The translations under genes were made by a program, and so were the position numbers. Source: Bacteroidales bacterium UBA4459 (GTDB taxonomy: Bacteria; Bacteroidota; Bacteroidia; Bacteroidales; F082). From it: a stretch of 28,358 nt of DNA. Each line of letters begins with the position of its first letter. Positions within the stretch are counted from its first letter, which is position 1. Location of the stretch: NCBI GenBank assembly GCA_002389465.1, contig DGOT01000290.1, forward strand, positions 1-28,358, in the 5' to 3' direction. Positions 15,078 to 22,272 of this stretch are shown one piece after another. The notes below the pieces were generated by a model. It did not search any database. It saw only the letters and a program-made list of their open reading frames with translations, and had not been told where the DNA came from.

Positions 15078-17581
15078 TTTTAACAAAGAATTTTTTTCTT
15101 TTTCTTGTATTTTTCTCTTCCGCCTTTCTGCATGCGCAGGAGGTCCATTTGAAGTATTCGAATACACCGCTGAATAAAATCCTTATCGACATCAGGGACA
15201 GCAACGACCTGCACCTCTCGTTCGATGACAAACTGTTGTCAAAATACAAAGTAACGGTAGATGAAACATTCGCCTCGCCCGAAACAGCCATCCGGCAATT
15301 AATTGTACCCCGTGGCCTTACACTGGAAAAAGACAAAGACGTTTTTGTGATCTATAAAAACCGAAAACAAAACCGGAAAAAGCAATTCCTGCTCGCCGGG
15401 CAAATAAAGGATGCCACCAATGGGGAACCTCTGCCCTATTCGTACATTATCATTAATGAAAAAACGATACCCACCGATGTGAAAGGCAGTTTCTCATACC
15501 TTTCGGAAACCGACAGTGTTTTTACGGTTAAAGCATCTCATCTGGGTTATTACATTCTGGATACAACACTAAAGGCCGCCACGGAACTGAGCGTTTTGTT
15601 ATACCCTTCCAGCATCGGTTTGTCGGAAGTAGTGATTAAAAACAAAAAAGTGGAACATTCCACGCAAATAGGCGACAAGCCAGGCTTGATGAAGCTCAAC
15701 CATAAAGTGGCTCATTTTCTTCCGGGCTATGGCGACAACTCGGTTTTTAACCTGCTGCGGCTGATGCCGGGGATTGTGGCTTCAGGTGAGCAGACAAACG
15801 ACCTGCTGATCTGGGGTAGTTATGCCGGACAAAGCCAGGTACTGTTTGACGGGTTCACGATTTATGGGCTGAAAAACTTCAATGACAACATCAGCGCTTT
15901 TAACCCGCTGCTGGCAAAAGACATTGAGATACTGAAAGGGGGTTACGATGCACGGTTTGGTGAGAAAGTGGGTGGGATCGTTAATATTACCGGGAAAAAC
16001 GGAAATCCGGAAAAGTTCGGCTTTACGGTCAATGTCAACAATATGACACTGAACACGCTGTTTGAAATACCTCTTTTTAAAAAAGCTTCGCTGCAAATTG
16101 CTTTCCGGCATACCTACTACAACCTGTACAATCCCGATGACATGAACTTCCTTATCAGGCAGAACAATGATGCCGATTCAACCAACGACATCGACGTAAA
16201 CATTGTGCCCGATTATGTTTTCAGGGACCTGAACATCAAATATTCACAACAGTTCGGTGAAAACGACCTCTTCTATGTCATCCTGTACGGCGCCAACGAT
16301 AACTTCCAGTACACGATTGATGACAGTCTGGGCCCTTACCGTAGGTTGTACAAATCGGCTACAGAATTGAATACGCAATCAGGTGGTACGGCTTTTTATG
16401 GGAAAACGTGGCGCAATGGGAACAACTCGAACTTTGATATCAGTTATTCGAAACTCGATGCGCAATTTACCGATGACCTGCAGATACGTATTCCTGTGAT
16501 CGACAGTGTCGATCACAGGATTGACAAACAGTCGCAAAATGTATTGACGGAATTTAAAATAAAGGCCGACAACCGGTTCTCACTTTCGCGCAGCCATACG
16601 CTGGAATGGGGCGTGGGAATTATCAGCAACACAGTGACATTGGTTGAAGATACGTTTGCTGTAAACCTTGTCACCATTAGTGAAAACGCATCCCGTTATT
16701 TTATGTATGCCCAGGATTATATGGCCCTCGGAAATAAAACTGTACTGAAAGCCGGTTTGCGCTACACCCATGCTTTTAACCTGAAAAAGATATATTTAGA
16801 ACCACGGATATCCCTATCTGTTCAGGCAACCGAAGCAATAAAGGTCAATGCAGCATGGGGTATCTATGATCAATTCTTTACACAAAGTTCCATTGTGGAT
16901 GAGCTGGGTAACTACCGCTTCATCTGGACTATTTGCAATAATGAAGATATCCCCGTATTGCAGGCACAGCATTATGTGCTTTCCGGATCGTTTCAAAAAG
17001 AGCATTTTGTATTCAGTCTTGAAGGGTATTATAAATTTACTGAAGGTATCACGCGTTATATCAATTTCCCAAAATACCATATTGAAGCCATCGCTACAGG
17101 CAAATCGCGCAGTTACGGAATGGATGTATTTCTACAGGGGAATTTCAAAAATCACTCTGCCTGGATAGCCTACTCCCTAAGTAAAACCGAAGAGTTTTTC
17201 AATTACTTCATAGAACGCGACTACCGAAGGTCGCCATACGACCAGCGGCATGAGGTTAAAGTAGCCCTGCTATTGAATTTTGACCCGTTTTATTTTTCTA
17301 CAAATTATGTATTCGGGTCAGGGTTCCCCTTCAAGCCCGGTGTTGTACAGCCCGACCCATCGGAAGATTTTACTTACAGCCGCCTGGATGCTTCTTTTAT
17401 CTACAAATTTCTCGACAGGAAACTGAAAGGGGAAGCCGGGCTTTCGGTACTAAATGTACTCAACAGGCAAAATATCAAGTACACAAATTTTGAACGTGTT
17501 CCTGCCAGCAATAATTCCATCAGCGTATATGCCGAGGCTATTCCTTTTACGCCCACTCTCTACCTGAAATTTGCCCTCTGA
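15074..17581 (+). CDS. TonB-dependent outer-membrane receptor with STN signalling domain
   Basis: 835 residues. Signal peptide 1-22 (ends LHAQ), STN (secretin/TonB N-terminal) domain about 24-95, a carboxypeptidase-regulatory-like beta-sandwich about 105-178, plug about 200-310 (NLLRLMPGI, DGFTIYG, IEILKGGYDARFG, VGGIVNITG), and a beta-barrel to the C-terminal phenylalanine-containing strand (YLKFAL). The STN domain is the part that contacts FecR in regulated receptors. GTG at 15074 is the only start in frame before the signal peptide and overlaps the FecR stop (GTGA), so all three genes are coupled. The receptor is shorter than SusC-type proteins and no SusD partner follows, so it more likely imports a small chelate, peptide or oligomer than a large glycan. 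The ligand is unknown. Confidence 0.92.
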   Translation: MILTKNFFLFLVFFSSAFLHAQEVHLKYSNTPLNKILIDIRDSNDLHLSFDDKLLSKYKVTVDETFASPETAIRQLIVPRGLTLEKDKDVFVIYKNRKQNRKKQFLLAGQIKDATNGEPLPYSYIIINEKTIPTDVKGSFSYLSETDSVFTVKASHLGYYILDTTLKAATELSVLLYPSSIGLSEVVIKNKKVEHSTQIGDKPGLMKLNHKVAHFLPGYGDNSVFNLLRLMPGIVASGEQTNDLLIWGSYAGQSQVLFDGFTIYGLKNFNDNISAFNPLLAKDIEILKGGYDARFGEKVGGIVNITGKNGNPEKFGFTVNVNNMTLNTLFEIPLFKKASLQIAFRHTYYNLYNPDDMNFLIRQNNDADSTNDIDVNIVPDYVFRDLNIKYSQQFGENDLFYVILYGANDNFQYTIDDSLGPYRRLYKSATELNTQSGGTAFYGKTWRNGNNSNFDISYSKLDAQFTDDLQIRIPVIDSVDHRIDKQSQNVLTEFKIKADNRFSLSRSHTLEWGVGIISNTVTLVEDTFAVNLVTISENASRYFMYAQDYMALGNKTVLKAGLRYTHAFNLKKIYLEPRISLSVQATEAIKVNAAWGIYDQFFTQSSIVDELGNYRFIWTICNNEDIPVLQAQHYVLSGSFQKEHFVFSLEGYYKFTEGITRYINFPKYHIEAIATGKSRSYGMDVFLQGNFKNHSAWIAYSLSKTEEFFNYFIERDYRRSPYDQRHEVKVALLLNFDPFYFSTNYVFGSGFPFKPGVVQPDPSEDFTYSRLDASFIYKFLDRKLKGEAGLSVLNVLNRQNIKYTNFERVPASNNSISVYAEAIPFTPTLYLKFAL

Positions 17582-17592
17582 CCGGCGCCGGT
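17581..17592. other. GC-rich perfect palindrome between convergent genes
   Basis: ACCGGCGCCGGT is a 12-base perfect palindrome filling almost the whole 13-base gap between the receptor stop and the stop of the minus-strand DUF2214 gene. It has no loop, so it is not a convincing terminator. Confidence 0.4.
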
Positions 17593-17594
17593 TG

Positions 17595-18047
17595 TTACTT
17601 AAAACTTTTGCCCAATTCCACCATTACCGCCAGCATCGGCATAAGTACCAGTAGTAATAATTCAATCTGTATAAACAGCAATGGCTTTCTCATCTCTTTT
17701 GAACTGAGCTCGTTGAGTTCACCACGGCTTACCTGTTTGCGCCATTTAAGAAATTTCTTTGTCGGAAACAGCGAAAGAATGACGATAACCACAAACAAGG
17801 TCAACTTGATATGAAATAAAGGATTTGCGTTGAAATAAGCTGCTCCCTTGCTGTCGAATACAAACCAGCGCAACAGTCCTGATACCAATACCAGGGCCGC
17901 AGCTATGCCATATACAAGGTCGATATTTGCCAATGATTTAATTTGTACAGCTGAAATATCCTGCTTCACTATAAAATACTCTGCCAGTAAGGCTCCCATT
18001 AATATCATTATCCCGATATAATGGAGATAAGGAATGAATACATCCAT
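17595..18047 (-). CDS. DUF2214 family four-helix membrane protein
   Basis: 150 residues with four predicted transmembrane helices (about 5-26, 40-61, 76-97 and 122-145). The first helix, YLHYIGIMILMGALLAEYFIV, carries the His-Tyr/His and the Glu of DUF2214, a group of small inner-membrane proteins of unknown function. A Lys/Arg-rich loop lies at about 96-110. It is 40 bases downstream of yebC on the same strand and may be transcribed with it. Confidence 0.8.
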   Translation of the reverse strand: MDVFIPYLHYIGIMILMGALLAEYFIVKQDISAVQIKSLANIDLVYGIAAALVLVSGLLRWFVFDSKGAAYFNANPLFHIKLTLFVVIVILSLFPTKKFLKWRKQVSRGELNELSSKEMRKPLLFIQIELLLLVLMPMLAVMVELGKSFK

Positions 18048-18087
18048 GCAATTATTTATTAAGTTGATAAAATGTATAGCAGGTAAA

Positions 18088-18831
18088 CTACATTTCGGCT
18101 ATCAGCTCATCCGTGATCTCCAGGTTATGAAATATGTGTTGTACGTCATCGTCATCTTCAAACAGTTCGATGACTTTCAGTATTTTCTGTGCCGCTTCTT
18201 TATCCAGGGTCTTTGTTTCATGAGGTAATCGCTGCAATTCAGCCGATTCGGGCTCAATACTCAACTCCTCCAACTTCTTCATCATGGAACCAAAGTCCTC
18301 CATAGAAGTAGTTATATGAAAAAATCCGTCATCGTCCAACTCGATATCTTCGGCTCCGGCATCAATGGTCTCCAGTTCAAACTCATCTTGATCGATGTCT
18401 CCTTTGGGAACTATGAAAACCCCTTTGCGGTCGAATAAGAAACTTAATGAACCATTTGTTCCCAAACTCCCTCCGTATTTATTAAAAATAGCCCGTACGT
18501 TGGATACGGTGCGTTGCGAATTATCAGATTGCGTTTCCACATATACGGCAATGCCATTAGGCAGATACCCTTCAAAAGTTGCTTCCGTAAAACTAGCCGT
18601 ATCTTTATCTTTTCCTTTCGAAATAGCCCGCTCGATATTATCTTTGGGCATACTTTGGCCTTTTGCATTGGCAATGGCCAGTCGCAACCTCGGATTTCCT
18701 TCCGGATCGGGACCGCCTTCTTTTACGGCAACCGTGATCTCCTTGATTAGTTTGGAGAATATTTTAGAGCGTTTGGCATCAGCTGCTCCTTTTTTTCTTT
18801 TTATCGTTGACCATTTACTGTGTCCTGACAT
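18088..18831 (-). CDS. yebC: YebC/PmpR (TACO1) family protein
   Basis: 247 residues, usual length. The N-terminus MSGHSKWSTIKRKKGAADAKR and KIFSKLIKEI, then GNPRLRLAIANAKGQSMPKDNIERAI, are diagnostic. The middle has NKYGGSLGTNGSLSFLFDRKG and the acidic third domain has TIDAGAEDIELDDDGF. Members were first called transcriptional regulators; later work links YebC and TACO1 to helping ribosomes through polyproline-type stalls. The ATG at 18831 is the standard start. An adjacent TATATTTT box (18875-18868 on the minus strand) overlaps the terminator of the preceding gene. Confidence 0.95.
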   Translation of the reverse strand: MSGHSKWSTIKRKKGAADAKRSKIFSKLIKEITVAVKEGGPDPEGNPRLRLAIANAKGQSMPKDNIERAISKGKDKDTASFTEATFEGYLPNGIAVYVETQSDNSQRTVSNVRAIFNKYGGSLGTNGSLSFLFDRKGVFIVPKGDIDQDEFELETIDAGAEDIELDDDGFFHITTSMEDFGSMMKKLEELSIEPESAELQRLPHETKTLDKEAAQKILKVIELFEDDDDVQHIFHNLEITDELIAEM

Positions 18832-18872
18832 AATTCAAAAAAGATTTAATGGTAAGTTTAGATGGCTAAAAT

Positions 18873-18904
18873 ATAAAAAAAGCCCTATCCGTTAAGGACA
18901 GGGC
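18873..18904 (-). terminator. Rho-independent terminator of the GIN/beta-barrel gene
   Basis: On the minus strand, GCCCTGTCC (18904-18896), a five-base loop and GGATAGGGC (18890-18882) pair with one mismatch and are followed by a T-tract (18881-18874). It lies 24 bases after the stop of the GIN-domain gene. Confidence 0.8.
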
Positions 18905-18928
18905 ATAACAAATTATATAAAGCAGAAT

Positions 18929-20527
18929 TTACCAACCGACAAGTGTAATGCCGGCGGTCCATGTATATAATTCGGGGCCGCGATCCTTCATAAAAAATTG
19001 ATTTAGGCCAAAATGTGCCCAAAGATTGATAAAGCTAAAACCTACCCTTACCATTCCTTCAAACTTAAACGGCTGTAAATGAAAGCTGTTGTAATCTTTA
19101 ACAATATTTCTGTCACTGGCATTGGGAGTTGTGTAAGTCCCCGAAACAATTTCTCCTGTTCCAGGATCTTTCAGGGAGTACAACTCATTGGCATTGTTGA
19201 AGTAGATTTTAGTATGTGTTCTTACCCTGGCACTTCCCAGCACACCGATTCCGAAATGAAAATTTTTAAAACCATTGCCTTTGGTCTGGATCTCGTACAT
19301 GAAAGGGATTGTAATGTACATAACGGTAAGTTTTGATTTTCGGGCCGATAGATTATTTCCTTCGCTGTTCACCATATAATAACCTTCAATCTCTGAGCTG
19401 TCGGGCGACAGGTAAGTAGGTGGGCTAAACCGGTAGTTGGACCACGCCATACCGACACCTGTTACAAACCCCATATTTTTAGCTTTGTTCAGCGCAATGT
19501 TTTGCTCATAAAGGTTCAGATTGACTGTCCATGATTTTTCGTAGCGCAAATTCAGGTAGTCATATTCTTGCCCCCAGTTAGTGTTGAACTCAGGCGTAAC
19601 ATACCCGTTGATGCCCATTTCCACACCGCCCCAGTGGCCGTTGAATCTTATCTTTTTATCATGTACATACCGAACATTTCCGTCATCGGTGATGACTATA
19701 GCATGTCGTCCCACACATACTTTGGTGGTATCTCCGTCAATAACTTCCACATCAAGGCTACCTAATGTAACAGATGTTGTATCGCTGTATGCATAGACTT
19801 CTGCCCTGTACGTCGAATCGTTTAGCACTACAGTACTCTTGTTTGACGGAGACGATTCAATTACTAAAGTTTGCGGTGCTTTAACATAGTTCACCTCAGA
19901 AACTCCACTTAATTGATAAGTTAACTTAGCGTCGGCATTTACATAACACTCGCTTGCCCCGCTGGCGTTTACAACAGCCGTATCAACTTTAAGTGTTTTG
20001 GCGGAAACTTCGGAGGCGCCACTTGCTTCAACTGCTAAACTGGTAGCCGATCCCTGCAATTTAACCTCGGAAGCGCCCGATGCTTTCACCGTAATCTGTT
20101 TGTAGTCAAGTTTCAGTTTTGTCTCGGATGCTCCGCTGGCAACCACAACCAGATTGTCTCCTTTTATTAATTCCGGTGAGTTTACTTCCGAAGCCCCCGA
20201 GGCCACTATACTGGTAATCTCAGGTGCCGTGATGTAAAATTTCATAACATCATAGCGCTTGATATTTTTTGTACGGAATGATAAAACGCCGTTTTCAACC
20301 ACCACATCAATATGATCGATCAGGTTAGCATGTGTTTCGATGGCTACACTGTAAGTGTCATCGTTTATCAGAACAGCTTCCTGCGCCCCACTGATGCTTA
20401 TCTTGTTAAAGGAATTCGGTTGTATTCTCTGTTTGATGATCTCTCCTTTACCTACAACCTGCCCTGACAAGGGTAGTACAATAAGTACGGCAATTACCAT
20501 CAAAAACCATTTATTCATTCTAATCAT
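18929..20527 (-). CDS. GIN (DUF2807) domain fused to an outer-membrane beta-barrel
   Basis: 532 residues. Signal peptide about 1-22 (ends LSGQ); the ATGs at 20527 and 20518 are both possible. Residues 35-225 form a head-GIN (DUF2807) domain, a right-handed beta-structure, beginning FNKISISGAQEAVLIND. Its core is a ladder of SGASE motifs at residues 110, 131, 150, 169 and 189, with a worn copy SGVSE at 207, spaced 18-21 residues apart. From about residue 295 to the end (HWGGVEMGINGYVTPEFN, FHFGIGVLGSARVRTH, VGFSFINLWAHFGLNQFF) the sequence is that of a PorT-like outer-membrane barrel. GIN domains usually occur alone or as short secreted proteins, so the fusion would display the GIN domain at the outer membrane. 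It lies 86 bases after the anti-sigma gene and has its own copy of the ECF promoter motif. Confidence 0.85.
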   Translation of the reverse strand: MIRMNKWFLMVIAVLIVLPLSGQVVGKGEIIKQRIQPNSFNKISISGAQEAVLINDDTYSVAIETHANLIDHIDVVVENGVLSFRTKNIKRYDVMKFYITAPEITSIVASGASEVNSPELIKGDNLVVVASGASETKLKLDYKQITVKASGASEVKLQGSATSLAVEASGASEVSAKTLKVDTAVVNASGASECYVNADAKLTYQLSGVSEVNYVKAPQTLVIESSPSNKSTVVLNDSTYRAEVYAYSDTTSVTLGSLDVEVIDGDTTKVCVGRHAIVITDDGNVRYVHDKKIRFNGHWGGVEMGINGYVTPEFNTNWGQEYDYLNLRYEKSWTVNLNLYEQNIALNKAKNMGFVTGVGMAWSNYRFSPPTYLSPDSSEIEGYYMVNSEGNNLSARKSKLTVMYITIPFMYEIQTKGNGFKNFHFGIGVLGSARVRTHTKIYFNNANELYSLKDPGTGEIVSGTYTTPNASDRNIVKDYNSFHLQPFKFEGMVRVGFSFINLWAHFGLNQFFMKDRGPELYTWTAGITLVGW

Positions 20528-20552
20528 ATCAGTTATTTTTTGTGTTTTGCTA

Positions 20553-20582
20553 TAGGACGGTAAGCGGGTATGTTTTGTTACA
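20553..20582 (-). promoter_or_regulatory. Predicted ECF promoter of the GIN/beta-barrel gene
   Basis: Read on the minus strand: TGTAACA (20582-20576), 16 bases, CGTCCTA (20559-20553). The -10 box ends 26 bases before the ATG at 20527. An AAC in the -35 box and CGTC in the -10 box are the usual marks of ECF promoters. The same two boxes with the same spacing stand before the ECF sigma gene at 22185. Confidence 0.7.
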
Positions 20583-20613
20583 GCAAGTTGAACTCTTTTT
20601 CTATATCAAGAAA

Positions 20614-21678
20614 TTATTCTGCTGATCCGCCTGGCGGCAGTTTACGCGAAACAGTAATACTTTGTCCTTCCAGCCGGTAATTTTTCAGGTTTCCATTTCT
20701 GTCATAATTCTTTACCAGTTCCGTTTCACTACCTGTAATCGTGTTGAACACCATCAGGCTTCCATCAAGAAACCGGACAAAGCCGGGTTCCTTTTTGTTC
20801 CTGTCTTTTTTGTTCCTTTTTCGCTGACTCCGCTCAATGCCAAACTCGTCTTTCACCTTCAACAGGTTTTTTCTAAAGACCTGTGCCAGAAGGCTTCTCT
20901 GTTTTGGTTTTTGAATTTCATTTTCCTGCACCGGATTCTGATAAGTCCTATCATTCAACAGGAAATGATACTTCGGTTCAGGGGAAATATTTTTAATACC
21001 CGCAGATGCCAGCACAGGTATCCATTCTTTTTCCAGAGCTTCCGGCTCCGGCAGGGATACCGGCACTTCTTTGATTGATGCTTCTATCAGTTCTGTGCGA
21101 AAGCTCCCAGCAACAATGCCTGGAAAACTCCGTGAATTCAGGTGTGTTATTTCAAATCTTTCAAGCTGACGGACAGGTGCATTTTGCCTTGTCAGGAAAT
21201 TCAGGGCCAGAAAGATAAGAATGATAGCAGCAGCGGTAGCGGCGTACCAGTAATAACCAATCGTAACTTTCTTTTTCAATTCTTCTTTCCCGGTATATGC
21301 AATAGTATCAGGTATCAGAACAAGGGAACTGTGTAATTCGAACTCTTTGCGCAGTTGCGGGTTCGTATCCAGAAACAGCATCAATGCTTCTTGTTTTTCA
21401 TCATCCAGGTCGCCCTCGTAAAAAGCTATAAAATATTGTTCGTAATTCTCTTCGTCAATACCGTCTGTTTCAACTAGCTCTTGCTTTTTCAATTGCTGCT
21501 TCCCGGAAAAAGTGATTTCGTGTCTTGGAACCGAAACAGAATCGAATTGTTCAAATTCTTCTTTCAGGTCCGGATTTTCAGACAAAAACAACTTCAGCGC
21601 CTGCCTTTCGGTAGCCGACAAACTTCCATCGTAATAATCGATGAAAAAAGCCTCGTAGTTATGTCTGTTGATATCCAT
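20614..21678 (-). CDS. Anti-sigma factor-like protein with duplicated N-terminal domain
   Basis: 354 residues. One membrane helix at about 142-163 separates a cytoplasmic N-terminal half from a periplasmic C-terminal half. The N-terminal half is a tandem duplication with a 71-residue period: NYEAFFIDYYDGSLSATERQ ... GKQQLKK (7-65) and NYEQYFIAFYEGDLDDEKQ ... GKEELKKK (78-137). Each copy resembles the short helical region at the start of Bacteroidota anti-sigma proteins (YYDGxLS...ALxxFLxxNPxLxxEFE). There is no zinc-binding HxxxCxxC. The periplasmic part is basic, Lys/Arg-rich near 265-295, and matches no domain I know. The gene starts 15 bases after the stop of the ECF sigma gene, which is the classical arrangement of an anti-sigma partner. 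Function is inferred from position, topology and the N-terminal repeat. Confidence 0.72.
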   Translation of the reverse strand: MDINRHNYEAFFIDYYDGSLSATERQALKLFLSENPDLKEEFEQFDSVSVPRHEITFSGKQQLKKQELVETDGIDEENYEQYFIAFYEGDLDDEKQEALMLFLDTNPQLRKEFELHSSLVLIPDTIAYTGKEELKKKVTIGYYWYAATAAAIILIFLALNFLTRQNAPVRQLERFEITHLNSRSFPGIVAGSFRTELIEASIKEVPVSLPEPEALEKEWIPVLASAGIKNISPEPKYHFLLNDRTYQNPVQENEIQKPKQRSLLAQVFRKNLLKVKDEFGIERSQRKRNKKDRNKKEPGFVRFLDGSLMVFNTITGSETELVKNYDRNGNLKNYRLEGQSITVSRKLPPGGSAE

Positions 21679-21693
21679 TTTATCTTCTGTTCT

Positions 21694-22185
21694 TTATATT
21701 ACCGTTTCCATGCTGACGATGTACTTTTTCAAAAACAACCGGGCCCGGTATATATAGACTTTCACCTGTGTTTCGCTCAATTCGGTGATCTCCCCGATCT
21801 CCTTATATGCGTATCCTTCGTAATCGCGCAGCAACACAACCGACTTTTGAATGGCAGGCAAACGGTCAAGCGCTTCATCAAGCACCTCTTTTACGTCAGA
21901 GTAATTGTTTCCTGCCCCCTCCAGTTTGCCGACTTCCCGTTCATCCATGTTATAACCCTGCCGATTGCTTTTTCTTATATGATCTATCATTGTATGATAT
22001 GCCGTAGTAAACAGGTAAGATTTACTTTTTTCATACGATACATCTTTCCGTTTTAACCATAGCTTCATAAACGAATCCTGTACCAGGTCGCGTGCCAATT
22101 CCGAATCTCCGGTGTTCTTTAAAAGAAACCTGTAGACCCCGTCCGAGCACTTGTCCACACAATGGTTGTATTCGCGTATTGTCAT
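21694..22185 (-). CDS. ECF-type RNA polymerase sigma factor (module 2)
   Basis: 163 residues. Region 2 includes GDSELARDLVQDSFMKLWLKR (26-46) and SKSYLFTTAYHTMIDHIRKSNR. Region 4 includes LDRLPAIQKSVVLLRDYEGYAYKEIGEITELS then ETQVKVYIYRARLFLKKYI. The two parts are joined by a short acidic linker. It shares its transcript with the one-TM anti-sigma-like protein downstream. The motif TGTAACA-N16-CGTCCTA stands 28 bases before its ATG and again before the GIN/beta-barrel gene, which points to autoregulation. Confidence 0.93.
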   Translation of the reverse strand: MTIREYNHCVDKCSDGVYRFLLKNTGDSELARDLVQDSFMKLWLKRKDVSYEKSKSYLFTTAYHTMIDHIRKSNRQGYNMDEREVGKLEGAGNNYSDVKEVLDEALDRLPAIQKSVVLLRDYEGYAYKEIGEITELSETQVKVYIYRARLFLKKYIVSMETVI

Positions 22186-22212
22186 TAAATGGTAAATTTC
22201 TGCTTATTACGT

Positions 22213-22242
22213 TAGGACGTTACAAGATACGAATTTGTTACA
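22213..22242 (-). promoter_or_regulatory. Predicted autoregulatory ECF promoter of the sigma/anti-sigma operon
   Basis: Minus strand: TGTAACA (22242-22236), 16 bases, CGTCCTA (22219-22213). The -35 region is doubled: CTTGTAAC occurs at 22244-22237 and again at 22226-22219, 18 bases apart. The second copy has no matching -10 box, so it may be a regulatory half-site or chance. Confidence 0.7.
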
Positions 22243-22272
22243 AGGGGAAACAGGAAAATGACAGTTTCCTTA

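Noticed and set aside
21481..22056. A 191-codon open frame on the plus strand across the sigma and anti-sigma genes
   Set aside because: It is antisense to two well supported genes. Its Phe-rich product is what the complement of Lys/Glu-rich helices gives.
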